A stretch of 64,000 nt of DNA from Rhodanobacter soli (GCF_040548735.1 NZ_JBEPSD010000004.1:1-64000), one strand, 5' to 3'; counted from the stretch's first letter, positions 17,492 through 26,898 are shown. The notes: generated by a model from the sequence alone, not told the origin. Translations and numbers: made by a program.

Positions 17492-20302
17492 TCACAACTT
17501 GAGGCGGATGCCCAACCCGATGGTGCGGTCCTGGTAGCGGATGTCGCGCGGACGCGAGCTGCCGTCGCCCCAGTACTGGTGCAGGTTTTCGCCGGTGAGA
17601 TTGGTCGCGGTCAGGACCACCGTGCTGTGCTTGTTGAGGTCGTAGGCGACGGAGAAATCGAGCTGGTTGGCCGGCGCGACCTCGTCGTTCACGCCCGCCA
17701 CGGTCGGCTGCGTGAAGAAGTCGATGAAGCGGCTGCGGTAGTTGTAGGCCAGTCGGGCGGACACGCCGTACTTCTCGTACATGAGCACCGCATTGCCGTT
17801 GTTCTTCGACACGCCCTGCAGCGGCGACACCACCACCGGCCCGCCGATGTACTGCGGCGAGCGGGTCGAACCCTCGATGTAGGTGTAGTTCAACTGCACG
17901 CCGAGGCCGCTGAGTGCGCCCGGCAGGAAGTCGAAGAACTGCTGATAGGCGACCTCGGCGCCGTCGAGGTGACCGCTGCCGGCGCTCTGCGGCGAGGACA
18001 ACTGGTAGGCATCGCCGTTGATCGTCACGTCGGTCACGTAGTTCTGGATGTAGCCGTTGATGTCGCGATAGAACACGCCGCCGCTGATGTAGCCGGCCGG
18101 CGCGAAGTACCACTCCAGCGAGGCGTCGTAGTTGTTCGACTTGATCGGCTTCAGGTCCGGGTTGCCGCTGGATGCCGCGCCCGCGCGATTGATCGTGCCC
18201 GGGTTGAGCGAGAGCGACGGATTGAGCTGGCCGAAGCCCGGATAGCTGACGGTTTTCGCCCCGACCAAACGCAGCTGCAGCGCATCGGTCAGGTGCAGGT
18301 TGAAGCTGAGGTTGGGCAGGTAGACCGGCGCGCTGGTCGACGTCGACAGCGGCGAATAGATGTTGGTCGAGGCGTCGTACGAGAACGCGTCGAGGCCGCG
18401 CTTGACGCGTTCCATGCGGAAACCCATCAGGCCGTCCACCGGCATGCCGAACAGCTCGGTGTCGTAACCCGCCTGCACGTAGGCCGCATAGGTCTTCTCG
18501 TCGATATGGTAGTAGCGGCCCGGGTTTTCCGCGGCCAGGCCGGAAGGCAGGCCGTAGAAGTTGCGCAAGGCGTCGGCGTTCTGGGTCAGGTAGTTGAAGC
18601 AGCCGGTCAGCCACGACACCGGAATGGCCGAGGTGGTCGGCATGTTGCAGAAGAAGCTGCTCGGGAAGTTCGCGACCACCTGGTTGGCCGGGTTCGGCGT
18701 CGCGGTGATGTTGCCGGTACCGGCGCCGCCGGGCGGCGGCGTGGAGATCTCCACGCTGCCGATGTACTCGGCCTTGTGATCGGCGGCGCGCAGGCCGAAG
18801 TCGAGATAGCTGAAGAAGCTGCCGTTGATGTCCCAGGTACCGTCGCCGCGCCACGCGTATTCCTTGCCGCGCTCGGTGTGCCAGGTCTGGAACAGGCCAT
18901 TGAGGTAGTAGTTCGACGGGTCCAGTTGCGGGTTGCCGCCCAGCGTCCAGTTCTGCTGGTTGCCGGCGGTGCCGTTCCATACCGTCGTGATCGGCCCCTT
19001 CAGGAAGGTGTCGATGATGAACGTATTGTCGTTGAACGAGGACGAGTTGAGCGACACGTCGGACGACAGGCGCAGGCGGTCGCCATGCCATTTCACGCCG
19101 ATCGAGTTCTGGATGTCGTGCCCGTGCTGCTGGTGCGCCTGGGTGCTGGTGGCCGCATACGTGTTGCCGGTCCAGCTGCCGCCGTTGGCGTCGCAGATGG
19201 TCTGCCCGTAGTACGGCGAGCCGGTCAGCTGGTTCGCATAGCAGGTGTTGCCCACGCTGAGGTTGTCCGGCGTGACCGCGCCGACCGGGAAGCTGAAGTA
19301 GAACGGCTGGCTGTAGTCGTCCGACACCCAGTCGTAGATGCCCTCGGCGTAGAACTCGGTGCTCTCGTTGGGCTTCCACTGCAGCGCGTAGTTGATCTCG
19401 GGGCGCTGGCGCCGGCCGATGTTGTAGTCGGCACCGAAGCCGTTGGGGGCCGCCACCAGGTTGCCGCCGCTGGTGATCGGCGTACCGCTGCCATCGGTCA
19501 GCACCTTCGGGAAGTCGCCCCAGACCGCGTCGTACTCGTAGTGCTGCGCCATGAACGAGGTATTCAGCAGCGCGCCGAATTCGCCGATATCGGTGTTCCA
19601 GCGATTGCTCATCAGCACGCTGAAGTTCGGATCGCTATGCCCGGTGTACTTGCTGTGGGTCTGGGTATACGTCGCGGCGAGTTTGGAGCCCTCGAAGTCG
19701 AAGGGACGGAACAGTTCCATGTCGACCAGGCCGGCGATGCCGCCATCGAGCAGGCTGGCTTCGCTGGACTTGTAGACCTTGATCGCCTTGACCGCGGTCG
19801 ACGGCAGGTTCTGGAAGGCGAAGCTGCGGCCCACGCCGCTGAAGAGCTCGCGGCCGTTGAGCGTGGTGACCACGTTGGGCAGGCCGCGGATCACCACCGA
19901 GTTGGTCTCGCCCTGGAAACCCTGCGCCACCTGCACGCCGGTGATGCGCTGCATGGCATCGGCGACACTGTTGTCGGGCAGCTTGCCGATGTCCTCGGCG
20001 ACGATCGAGTCGACCACCATGCGCGCATCCTGCTTGATCGACTGCGCGCTTTGCAGGCTGCTGCGCAGCGGCGTCACCGTGACGCCGGAAAGATTGGTGA
20101 CCGTCTGTTCGGCCGCCCTGCGTTTCTTCTCCCGCTCCGCGGCGGTCGTCGCCGGCGCGGTGGTCGACGCGGCGGTGGAATCCTGCGTGGGTGGCGGCGT
20201 ACTGGTGGTGGGCGCCGGCGACGGCGTCGCGGCGTACGCCGGCGACAGCGCTGCGGCGATCATCGTGGCGAGCAAGGTGACTTGTATGCGGTTGCGGGTC
20301 AT
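17492..20302 (-). CDS. TonB-dependent outer-membrane receptor, carbohydrate type
   Basis: 936 residues: signal peptide (VTLLATMIAAALSPAYA), a Pro/Thr/Ala-rich linker (about 22-60), then the plug domain (TPLRSSLQSAQSIKQDARMV, VDSIVAEDIGKLPDNSVADA, RITGVQV, VVIRGLPNVVTTLNGRELF), which is the wording typical of Xanthomonadales/Caulobacter sugar receptors. A 22-strand barrel follows and ends in IGLGIRLKL. It imports oligosaccharides across the outer membrane, powered by TonB-ExbBD. Operon position between a GH-A hydrolase and an esterase fits uptake of galactan or arabinogalactan fragments. Start at ATG 20302 is set by the signal peptide; the frame runs further upstream without support. Confidence 0.93.
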   Translation of the reverse strand: MTRNRIQVTLLATMIAAALSPAYAATPSPAPTTSTPPPTQDSTAASTTAPATTAAEREKKRRAAEQTVTNLSGVTVTPLRSSLQSAQSIKQDARMVVDSIVAEDIGKLPDNSVADAMQRITGVQVAQGFQGETNSVVIRGLPNVVTTLNGRELFSGVGRSFAFQNLPSTAVKAIKVYKSSEASLLDGGIAGLVDMELFRPFDFEGSKLAATYTQTHSKYTGHSDPNFSVLMSNRWNTDIGEFGALLNTSFMAQHYEYDAVWGDFPKVLTDGSGTPITSGGNLVAAPNGFGADYNIGRRQRPEINYALQWKPNESTEFYAEGIYDWVSDDYSQPFYFSFPVGAVTPDNLSVGNTCYANQLTGSPYYGQTICDANGGSWTGNTYAATSTQAHQQHGHDIQNSIGVKWHGDRLRLSSDVSLNSSSFNDNTFIIDTFLKGPITTVWNGTAGNQQNWTLGGNPQLDPSNYYLNGLFQTWHTERGKEYAWRGDGTWDINGSFFSYLDFGLRAADHKAEYIGSVEISTPPPGGAGTGNITATPNPANQVVANFPSSFFCNMPTTSAIPVSWLTGCFNYLTQNADALRNFYGLPSGLAAENPGRYYHIDEKTYAAYVQAGYDTELFGMPVDGLMGFRMERVKRGLDAFSYDASTNIYSPLSTSTSAPVYLPNLSFNLHLTDALQLRLVGAKTVSYPGFGQLNPSLSLNPGTINRAGAASSGNPDLKPIKSNNYDASLEWYFAPAGYISGGVFYRDINGYIQNYVTDVTINGDAYQLSSPQSAGSGHLDGAEVAYQQFFDFLPGALSGLGVQLNYTYIEGSTRSPQYIGGPVVVSPLQGVSKNNGNAVLMYEKYGVSARLAYNYRSRFIDFFTQPTVAGVNDEVAPANQLDFSVAYDLNKHSTVVLTATNLTGENLHQYWGDGSSRPRDIRYQDRTIGLGIRLKL

Positions 20303-20463
20303 GTGAAGGCCTCCCCTCAGAGGTGTGGTCTGGCCGGTACGGCCGGTGTCTTTTGCGGTGATGTCATCGAGAAATCCGGAGGAACGACCCGCGTCGCGCG
20401 CATCGATCCGTCCGCCGTCGGTTGTCGGTCCATCCATTCGCGCGACCGGAGCCGCGCTTCACG

Positions 20464-21639
20464 TCATTGCGGCGCCGGCGTCGTCGCCGGCAACGCCTTC
20501 GCTTCTTCGGGCACCACGCCACGCGGTGCCGCGGTCAGGCTGCGCAGGATGTCCGCCTCGCGCTGGCGATACGGCGTGCCATCGCCATGCAGCAGGTCGT
20601 GGAACCAGATCGGGGGTTCCTGCGCGGTATACGGGTGCTGCCAGGAGTCCCACGGAAACCGGGTTTGCGTACGGCCGTCGACGAAACCCCAATTGACCAT
20701 GCCGACATCGCGCTTCTTCGCCAGCGGCAGCACGCCATCGATGGTCGAACCCGCGCCGCGTGCCATGTACTCGGTGCAGATCAGCGGACGGCCATAGCCC
20801 ACCAGTTGATCCACCCGCTGGTTGAACCCTTCCGGCCAGTCGTAGCTGTGGAAACTGATCACGTCGGACTGGGTGATCTGCGTGCGCTCGACGGCATTGA
20901 GCTGGTCGAGTTTGGACCAGTCCGGGTTGTGCCACAGGCCGCTGGTCAGCGGCTGCACCGGGTGCGCGCTGCGCGCCCAGTCGAATACCTGCGGCAATAA
21001 CCTGGCGACGAGCTCGATCTTGTTCGGCGCTTCCTGCTTCTGGTAATTCCCGCCGCCGGGATTGTCCGGCTCGTTCCACACGTCCCACGCGAGGATGCGC
21101 TTGTCGTTGGCGAAATGACCGACGATGCCCTTGACGTAGCGCTCGAAGCGCGGGTACTGGCTGGCATCGGCCAGCGAGGCGCCCGGACTCTGCACCCAGC
21201 CGGAGTTGTGCACGCCGGGGATCGGCGGATGTTGCGGGCCCAGTTTCGGATCCGGATCCCAGCACGAGTCGAACAGCACGAAGATCGGCTTGATGCCGTG
21301 GCGGTCGGCGATCGCCAGGAACGCGTCGATGCGCTTCTCGAAACCCTTCGGATCCTGCTGCCAGAGCTGGTCGTGCAGGAACACGCGCATCGTGTTCATG
21401 CCGAGCTTCTGCGCCCAGCCGAATTCGAGATCGATGCGTTTCGGGTCGAACGTGGCCGCCTGCCACATCTCGAGCTCATTGATCGCATCGGCCGGCACGT
21501 AGTTGCTGCCGACCAGCCATTTCTGCTGCGCATACCAGGCGTTGGCCTTGGCTGCCGACCAGCGCGCATCCGCGGCATGCGAGGGTACGGCGACGAGCGC
21601 GGCGAGGGCGAATGTTGCGGCAAGCAAGACGCGTTTCAT
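20464..21639 (-). CDS. Exported clan GH-A glycoside hydrolase (GH5-like / annotated endo-glycanase)
   Basis: 391 residues with signal peptide (VLLAATFALAALVAVPSHA). The barrel carries WDVWNEPDNPGG, placing the acid/base Glu after strand 4, and GRPLICTEYMARG, the nucleophile Glu after strand 7; FGWAQKLGMNTMRVFLHD and ISFHSYDW are typical of GH5-type cellulase-superfamily folds. Exact substrate is unclear; the gene context (galactonate catabolism, GH43, galactose mutarotase) argues for a galactose- or arabinose-containing glycan. It heads the leftward operon and has a regulator-like site 71 bases upstream of its start. A C-terminal Ala/Pro tail (PATTPAPQ) looks unstructured. Confidence 0.82.
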   Translation of the reverse strand: MKRVLLAATFALAALVAVPSHAADARWSAAKANAWYAQQKWLVGSNYVPADAINELEMWQAATFDPKRIDLEFGWAQKLGMNTMRVFLHDQLWQQDPKGFEKRIDAFLAIADRHGIKPIFVLFDSCWDPDPKLGPQHPPIPGVHNSGWVQSPGASLADASQYPRFERYVKGIVGHFANDKRILAWDVWNEPDNPGGGNYQKQEAPNKIELVARLLPQVFDWARSAHPVQPLTSGLWHNPDWSKLDQLNAVERTQITQSDVISFHSYDWPEGFNQRVDQLVGYGRPLICTEYMARGAGSTIDGVLPLAKKRDVGMVNWGFVDGRTQTRFPWDSWQHPYTAQEPPIWFHDLLHGDGTPYRQREADILRSLTAAPRGVVPEEAKALPATTPAPQ

Positions 21640-21709
21640 GTTCTTCGGAACCCCTTCAGCTGAATCGGCAGTCGTCCCGGAGCGGCGCTGCCTCCAGGGT
21701 TGCCGCTAT

Positions 21710-21720
21710 TTGTCATATAA
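21710..21720 (-). promoter_or_regulatory. Candidate FadR-type operator upstream of the GH-A/TonB-receptor operon
   Basis: On the minus strand the site reads TTATATGACAA. It differs at a single base from TTGTATGACAA at the regulator start (23317-23327), and its right half ACAA is intact. It lies 71 bases before the ATG at 21639 within an AT-rich patch. The FadR/GntR subfamily recognises TNGTNNNACNA-like sequences, so this is probably a weaker site of the same regulator. Confidence 0.5.
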
Positions 21721-21796
21721 AATACAGAGCGATGCGTACGGGTCGGACGGGATGTGTCGATCGCCCATGCCGGCGGGCGAGTCCCTGGCGGTGGAA

Positions 21797-22942
21797 TCAG
21801 TGGTTGACGGTGGAGAACCGGTAGACCATCAGGTTGCGGTAGGTCTGGCCCGGCCTGAGCACGGCGGAACCGAAATCCGGATGGTTCGGCGTGTCCGGGA
21901 ACAATTGCGGCTCCAGCACGAACGCATCGCCTTGCCGGTAGATGCGGCCGGCGGGGCCCACGGTGGTGCCGTTGAGGAAATTGCCCGAATAGAACTGCAG
22001 CCCCGGTTGCGACGAGGTCAGCGTCAGCACGCGGCCGGATGCCGGATCCTCCACGCGCGCCACCATGCGTGGCGCAGCGCTGGCCCGGCGGCTGATCACC
22101 CAGTTGTGGTCGTAGCCACGCCCGTTGAGCAACTGCTGGTCGCTGCCGGTGCGGATATCGCGGCCGATCGGCTTGGGCTGGCGGAAATCGAACGGCGTAC
22201 CGGCGACGCTGGCGAACTCGCCGGTGGGAATCGAGGTGGCATCGACCGGCAGGTAGCTGTCGGCGGGAATCGTCAGGCGCTGGTCCATCACGCTGCCGGA
22301 GCCTTCGCCGCCGAGGTTCCAGTAGGTGTGGTTGCTCAGGTTGACGAGGGTCGCCTTGTCGGTGGTGGCGCGGTAGTCGATCGACAGCCGGTTGTCTTCG
22401 TCCAGCGTGTAGGTGGCCGTGACGGTGAGGTTGCCCGGGTAGCCCATCTCGCCATCCGGGCTCACGTAGCGAAGGGTCACGCTGGCCTGCCTGGCGTCCT
22501 GCTTCACGTCCGCCACCGTCCACAGCACCTTGTCGAAGCCCTTGCTGCCGCCATGCAGGGAGTTGGGCCCATCGTTGGTCGGCGTGCTGTAGTTGCGGCC
22601 GTCGATGCTGAACTTGCCCTTGGCGATGCGGTTCGCGTAGCGGCCCACGGTGGCGCCGAAATACTGCGGCTGGTCGAGGTAGCTGCCGACCTTGGCGTAG
22701 CCCAGGACGATGTCCGCGCTCTTGCCGCGGCGGTCCGGCGTGGTCAGCGACTGCAGGCTGGCGCCGAGCGTCATGACCCGCGCGCTGATCCCGTGCGAGT
22801 TGGTCAGCGTGACCGACTCCACCTTGCTGCCATCGTCCAGCGTCCCGAAGACGCCACGCGTGGCGCTGGCCGACCGTGCCGTCACCGGCATCGTCAATGC
22901 CGCGGCACAAAACAGGCCCGTGATCCACTCTGCTCGCTTCAT
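21797..22942 (-). CDS. galM: Exported aldose 1-epimerase (galactose mutarotase)
   Basis: 381 residues, interconverting alpha and beta anomers of galactose. A signal peptide (ITGLFCAAALTMPVTA) places it in the periplasm, unlike cytosolic GalM of E. coli. Family blocks: GASLQSLTTPDRRGK, GATVGRYANRIAKGKF, PNSLHGGSKGFDK, VNLSNHTYWNLGG (catalytic His) and FVLEPQLFPDTPNHPDF (catalytic Glu). It starts at ATG 22942, just upstream of which (22998-23016) is a perfect palindrome that should bind the locus regulator. It is divergent from the catabolic operon and precedes the GH-A operon on the same strand (157-base gap). Confidence 0.92.
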   Translation of the reverse strand: MKRAEWITGLFCAAALTMPVTARSASATRGVFGTLDDGSKVESVTLTNSHGISARVMTLGASLQSLTTPDRRGKSADIVLGYAKVGSYLDQPQYFGATVGRYANRIAKGKFSIDGRNYSTPTNDGPNSLHGGSKGFDKVLWTVADVKQDARQASVTLRYVSPDGEMGYPGNLTVTATYTLDEDNRLSIDYRATTDKATLVNLSNHTYWNLGGEGSGSVMDQRLTIPADSYLPVDATSIPTGEFASVAGTPFDFRQPKPIGRDIRTGSDQQLLNGRGYDHNWVISRRASAAPRMVARVEDPASGRVLTLTSSQPGLQFYSGNFLNGTTVGPAGRIYRQGDAFVLEPQLFPDTPNHPDFGSAVLRPGQTYRNLMVYRFSTVNH

Positions 22943-22997
22943 CAACCCTTCCCGCTTGGTGTCGGATTCGCCGGACAAGGCGTGGGAGCTATGCGAT

Positions 22998-23016
22998 CAT
23001 ATTGTAGGACAATATG
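22998..23016. promoter_or_regulatory. Perfect 19-bp operator palindrome upstream of galM
   Basis: CATATTGTAGGACAATATG: two 8-base arms around a 3-base centre, containing TTGTNNNACAA, which fits the FadR-subfamily pattern TNGTNNNACNA. Read leftwards, TACAAT within the palindrome is a good -10 hexamer for galM, so a bound repressor would block the promoter. Confidence 0.75.
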
Positions 23017-23283
23017 CAAGTAACCCGGCCGTTGGTCATGCCGGATCGGGCGCGCCGGGATCGGCGTCGGGATGCGCTTTTCGATGACGCGCTGCAGCAG
23101 TCGCGAGGTGTATGATCGGGCCGGTACTGCGCCACGGCTTGAGTGCGACAAGGTGTGCTAAGCACCAAACACAGCGTGGTTCGAAGCCAAAAAGGGGACG
23201 GCAAACGAGTTGCATGAATGCCGGGCTGGTGCCATTCCGTGCGGGTCTTCGAGGCATCCATGCAAAAAACTTCCGTCACAATG

Positions 23284-23327
23284 ATGACGCTGCCAACACG
23301 GTCTGATATAACCCACTTGTATGACAA
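23284..23327 (+). promoter_or_regulatory. Promoter and operator of the galactonate operon, operator spanning the start codon
   Basis: ATGACG (23284-23289) and TATAAC (23307-23312) are spaced by 17 bases and make a plausible -35/-10. Transcription would then begin within a few bases of the ATG at 23321, and no Shine-Dalgarno is visible, so the mRNA is probably leaderless. The operator TTGTATGACAA (23317-23327) has the regulator's own ATG as its three-base centre. Confidence 0.6.
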
Positions 23328-24154
23328 ATAAGACGATCAAGGAAGTTTCCAGGCCCGCGGCGAAAGCCGCGGCAGCCGCGGCCGTGGCGCGGCCACTGAC
23401 CGCAGGAAAGCGGGCCGCATCGGGAAAGACCCGGCGCACGCTCGGTTCCACGCCGACGCGCAACCTGCACGGGCACGTCGTGCATGAGCTCGGGCAGCGC
23501 ATCGTGGGCGGCGAGCTGCGCCCCGGCGAATTGCTGCCGCGCGAGGAAACCCTCGCCGACCAGATGGAAGTGAGCCGCACGGCGTTGCGCGAAGCGATGA
23601 AGGTCCTCTCGGCGAAGGGGCTGGTGGAATCGCGCCCCAAGGTCGGCACGCGCGTGCGCGATCCGCGCTTCTGGCACCAGCTCGATGCCGACGTGCTGGG
23701 CTGGCGCTGCGCGTTGATGCCCACCGAGGATTTCGTGCGCAAGCTGGTCGAGATGCGCGAAGTGATCGAGCCGGCCGCCGCCGCGGCCGCTGCGGTGCGC
23801 TGCAGCGTCGAGCAGCTCGAACGGCTCGATGCCGCCTACGCCGCGATGGACCGGGCGAAGGATCTCAACGCCTGGGCGGAAGCGGATCTCGCGTTCCATG
23901 AAGCCGTGCTCAACGCGACCAACAACGAGCTGATGACCTCGCTTTTCTCGGTGATCGAGACGGCATTGGGAACCTTCTTCGTGCTGTCGGCGCGTACCGC
24001 CAAGGATTTCAAGTACTCGCTGCCGCATCACCAGAAGGTGCTGGAGGCGATCCGCCGCCGCCAGCCGGACGCGGCACGCCGCGCCATGCTGCGCATGGTC
24101 GCCGACTCGCGCGCGAACATGGAAAAGCGCCGTCGCAGCGCGGGCAAGGCCTGA
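23321..24154 (+). CDS. GntR/FadR-family transcriptional regulator of the galactose/galactonate locus (DgoR-like)
   Basis: 277 residues. The winged helix-turn-helix (about 48-118) shows HGHVVHELGQRIVGGELRPG, LPREETLADQMEVSRTALRE and the wing VESRPKVGTRVRD. The FCD effector domain follows with metal/ligand residues in FHEAVLNATNN and LPHHQKVLEAI. FLDADVLGW-like text (LDADVLGWRCAL) resembles E. coli DgoR. Likely a repressor released by galactonate or a pathway intermediate, acting at TTGTxxxACAA sites near 21710, 22998 and 23317, including its own start. Odd: the first ~47 residues are a basic Ala/Lys/Arg tail (KAAAAAAVARPLTAGKR) not found in typical family members. First gene of the eight-gene operon, 4 bases before dgoK. 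Confidence 0.9.
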   Translation: MTNKTIKEVSRPAAKAAAAAAVARPLTAGKRAASGKTRRTLGSTPTRNLHGHVVHELGQRIVGGELRPGELLPREETLADQMEVSRTALREAMKVLSAKGLVESRPKVGTRVRDPRFWHQLDADVLGWRCALMPTEDFVRKLVEMREVIEPAAAAAAAVRCSVEQLERLDAAYAAMDRAKDLNAWAEADLAFHEAVLNATNNELMTSLFSVIETALGTFFVLSARTAKDFKYSLPHHQKVLEAIRRRQPDAARRAMLRMVADSRANMEKRRRSAGKA

Positions 24155-24158
24155 AACC

Positions 24159-25100
24159 ATGCACTGGCTGATCGGTCTCGACTGGGGTACGTCGCGCTTG
24201 CGGGCGATGCTGTTCGATGGCGATGGCGCCGTGCATGAAACGCGCAGCCGCGCGTGGGGCATACGCCATCTGCCGGAAGGCGGTTTCGATGCGGCACTGT
24301 CGTCGATCTGCGAGGGCTGGCCGAGCGCGCCGGTGCTGGCGGCGGGCATGGTCGGCAGCCGGCAGGGCTGGCGCGAGGTTGGCTATGTCGATACCCCCGC
24401 GGGCATCGACGCCCTGGCGGCCGGCATCGTCGACGTGCGCAGCGCGGATGGCCGCCGTGTCGGCATCATTCCCGGCGTGCGCGATGCGTTGAGCGTGGAC
24501 GTGATGCGCGGCGAGGAAACCCAGGTGATCGGCGCGCTGGCGTTGCGGCCGGAACTCGCCGGCCACGTGTGCCTGCTGCTGCCCGGCACGCACAGCAAAT
24601 GGATCGACGTGCGCGACGGTCGCATCGTGCGCCTCGCGACGATGATGACCGGCGAGCTCTACGCCATCCTGCGCGAGCATTCGATCCTCGGTGCGGGCCT
24701 TCCCGGCGCGACCGCTTCGGCCCTGGATACCGATGCGTTCGATGCCGGCGTGCGCGCGGCGCGCGACAGCGCCGCCGCCGGTGCGCTGACGAAACTGTTT
24801 TCGGCGCGAGCGTTGATGCTCGACGGCCGGCTGGCGCCCGGGGCGGTGCCCGATTACCTGTCGGGCCTGCTGATCGGGGAAGAGCTGCGCGCCGGGCTGG
24901 CCTCCGGCTGGCTGCGCGGCGATGCGCCGCCGCTGCTGGTCGGTGACGAGTCGCTGTGCGCACGCTACAGCCGCGCGGCGACGGCGTTCAACCTGGCCAA
25001 ACTCGATACGGTCCTGGAGGCGTCCGCGCACGGCCTTTGGCGCATCGCTCGCGCTGCCGCCCTGGTCGGCGAAACGCCCCTTGTTTACGGAGAACACTGA
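24159..25100 (+). CDS. dgoK: 2-dehydro-3-deoxygalactonokinase
   Basis: 313 residues, phosphorylating 2-keto-3-deoxygalactonate with ATP at C6 in the cytosol. The family-typical N-terminus [18 protein letters not shown] is the phosphate-binding strand of the ASKHA-like fold. [39 protein letters not shown] and [18 protein letters not shown] are the signature blocks of DgoK. Length matches the family (~290-310). It follows the regulator by 4 bases and overlaps dgoA by one base (TGATG), so the pair is translationally coupled. Confidence 0.95.
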   Translation: MHWLIGLDWGTSRLRAMLFDGDGAVHETRSRAWGIRHLPEGGFDAALSSICEGWPSAPVLAAGMVGSRQGWREVGYVDTPAGIDALAAGIVDVRSADGRRVGIIPGVRDALSVDVMRGEETQVIGALALRPELAGHVCLLLPGTHSKWIDVRDGRIVRLATMMTGELYAILREHSILGAGLPGATASALDTDAFDAGVRAARDSAAAGALTKLFSARALMLDGRLAPGAVPDYLSGLLIGEELRAGLASGWLRGDAPPLLVGDESLCARYSRAATAFNLAKLDTVLEASAHGLWRIARAAALVGETPLVYGEH

Positions 25101-25753
25101 TGTTCCGCAGCTGGCTCGAGCCCTTGCCGTTGATCGCCATCCTGCGTGGCCTGCGCCCGGAGGAATCGGTGGCCATCGGCACCGCCATCGCGGACGCCGG
25201 CTTCCGCATCCTCGAAGTGCCGCTCAATTCGCCGCGCCCGCTGGAAAGCATCCGACTGCTCGCCGACGCGCTGGGCGATCGCTGCCTGATCGGCGCCGGC
25301 ACCGTGCTGACCGTCGATGCCGTCGCGGACGTTGCCCGTGCCGGCGGCAAGGTGATCGTGATGCCGCATGCCGATACCCAGGTGATCGCCGCAGCGAAAA
25401 GCGCGGGCCTGTTCTGCGTGCCCGGCGTGTCCACGCCGACCGAAGCGTTCGCCGCGTTGCGTGCCGGTGCCGATGCGTTGAAGGCATTTCCCGCCGAGTT
25501 GGTCACGCCTGCGGTGCTGCGCGCGTGGCGCGCGATCCTGCCGCCGGAGGTTCCGCTGCTGCCCGTCGGCGGCATCGGCCCGGAGGGCATGGCGGTCTAC
25601 CGCCGCGCCGGGGCGGCCGGCTTCGGCATCGGTTCGGCGCTGTACGCACCGGGCCGCAGCGTTGCCGAGGTGGCGGACGCGGCACGCGCTTTCGCCCTCG
25701 CATGGGTTTCGTCTTCCACCGAATCGGGCAACAGGGACACACGACGCGCATGA
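25100..25753 (+). CDS. dgoA: 2-dehydro-3-deoxy-6-phosphogalactonate aldolase (KDPG/KDPGal aldolase family)
   Basis: 217-residue class I aldolase splitting KDPGal into pyruvate and D-glyceraldehyde 3-phosphate. Blocks: [42 protein letters not shown], and [13 protein letters not shown] with Schiff-base Lys128. [14 protein letters not shown] binds phosphate. The PLNSP text and gene order point to the galactonate rather than the gluconate version. Starts at ATG 25100, overlapping dgoK by one base; stop overlaps dgoD by 4 bases. A longer in-frame extension upstream to 24956 runs inside dgoK and is rejected. Confidence 0.95.
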   Translation: MFRSWLEPLPLIAILRGLRPEESVAIGTAIADAGFRILEVPLNSPRPLESIRLLADALGDRCLIGAGTVLTVDAVADVARAGGKVIVMPHADTQVIAAAKSAGLFCVPGVSTPTEAFAALRAGADALKAFPAELVTPAVLRAWRAILPPEVPLLPVGGIGPEGMAVYRRAGAAGFGIGSALYAPGRSVAEVADAARAFALAWVSSSTESGNRDTRRA

Positions 25754-26898
25754 AGATCACAAGCCTGACCACCTACCTGGTTCCGCCGCGCTGGCTGTTC
25801 GTGCGCATCGACACCGACGAAGGCCTCAGCGGCTGGGGCGAGCCGGTGGTCGAGGGCCGCGCGCATACCGTGGCCGCCGCCGTCGACGAACTCGCCGACT
25901 ATCTGATCGGCAAGGATCCGCGGCACGTCGAGGATCTCTGGAGCCTGATGTACCGCGGCGGCTTCTACCGCGGAGGTCCGATCCTGATGAGCGCGATCGC
26001 CGGCATCGACCAGGCGCTGTGGGACATCAAGGGCAAGGACCTCAACGTGCCGGTGCACGTCCTGCTGGGCGGGCCGGTGCGTTCGCGCATCCGCGTGTAT
26101 TCGTGGATCGGCGGCGATCGCCCGTCGGACACCGCCAAGGCGGCGGTCGATGCGGTCGCGCGCGGTTTCAGCGCGGTGAAGATGAATGCCACCGAGGAGC
26201 TGCAGTTCGTCGACACCTACGACAAGGTCGAGCGCGTGCTGGAGAACGTGCAGGCGGTGCGCGACGCGGTCGGCCCCAACATCGGGCTGGGCCTGGATTT
26301 CCACGGCCGCGTGCACAAGCCGATGGCCAAGGTGCTGATGCGCGAGCTGGCGCCGTTCAAGCTGATGTTCATCGAGGAGCCGGTGCTGTCCGACCATCTC
26401 GAGGCGATCCCCGAGCTGGCCGCGATCACGCCGGCGCCGATTGCGCTGGGCGAGCGGCTGTATTCGCGCTACGACTTCAAGCGCGTGCTGGCCACCGGCG
26501 GCGTCGACATCATCCAGCCCGATCCGTCGCACGCGGGCGGCATCACCGAAACGCGCAAGATCGCAGCGATGGCCGAAGCCTATGACGTGGCGCTGGCCTT
26601 GCATTGCCCGCTCGGCCCGATCGCGCTGGCCGCGAACCTGCAGCTCGATGGCGTCTGCCACAACGCCTTCATCCAGGAACAGAGCCTGGGCATCCACTAC
26701 AACGCCAGCAACGACCTGCTCGACTACGTCAGCGACCGCAGCGTGTTCGCCTACGACGACGGCTTCGTCACCATTCCGAACGGACCGGGCCTGGGCATCA
26801 CCGTCAACGAGGAATACGTGGCCGAGCGCGCGAAGGTCGGTCATCGCTGGCGCAATCCGATCTGGCGCCACGCCGACGGCAGCGTCGCCGAATGGTAG
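25750..26898 (+). CDS. dgoD: D-galactonate dehydratase
   Basis: 382 residues, the same length as E. coli DgoD as I recall it. Enolase superfamily, mandelate-racemase group: converts D-galactonate to 2-keto-3-deoxygalactonate using Mg2+. Strong family text: [64 protein letters not shown] (first metal Asp), [15 protein letters not shown] (Glu), [14 protein letters not shown] (Glu), [14 protein letters not shown] and [15 protein letters not shown] (catalytic His). It ends [11 protein letters not shown] like the E. coli enzyme. ATG overlaps dgoA's stop (ATGA). Confidence 0.97.
   Translation: MKITSLTTYLVPPRWLFVRIDTDEGLSGWGEPVVEGRAHTVAAAVDELADYLIGKDPRHVEDLWSLMYRGGFYRGGPILMSAIAGIDQALWDIKGKDLNVPVHVLLGGPVRSRIRVYSWIGGDRPSDTAKAAVDAVARGFSAVKMNATEELQFVDTYDKVERVLENVQAVRDAVGPNIGLGLDFHGRVHKPMAKVLMRELAPFKLMFIEEPVLSDHLEAIPELAAITPAPIALGERLYSRYDFKRVLATGGVDIIQPDPSHAGGITETRKIAAMAEAYDVALALHCPLGPIALAANLQLDGVCHNAFIQEQSLGIHYNASNDLLDYVSDRSVFAYDDGFVTIPNGPGLGITVNEEYVAERAKVGHRWRNPIWRHADGSVAEW

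Noticed and set aside
14454-19379. 1641-codon open frame on the minus strand that includes the sialidase-fold gene
   Set aside because: Only the last third (from 16040) is protein-like with a signal peptide and Asp boxes; the upstream part is an off-frame reading of the esterase and receptor.
16067-20797. 1576-codon open frame on the plus strand
   Set aside because: Antisense to esterase and TonB-receptor genes; protein is Arg/Ala/Gly/Val/His-rich with no domain. Long antisense frames are expected at this GC content.
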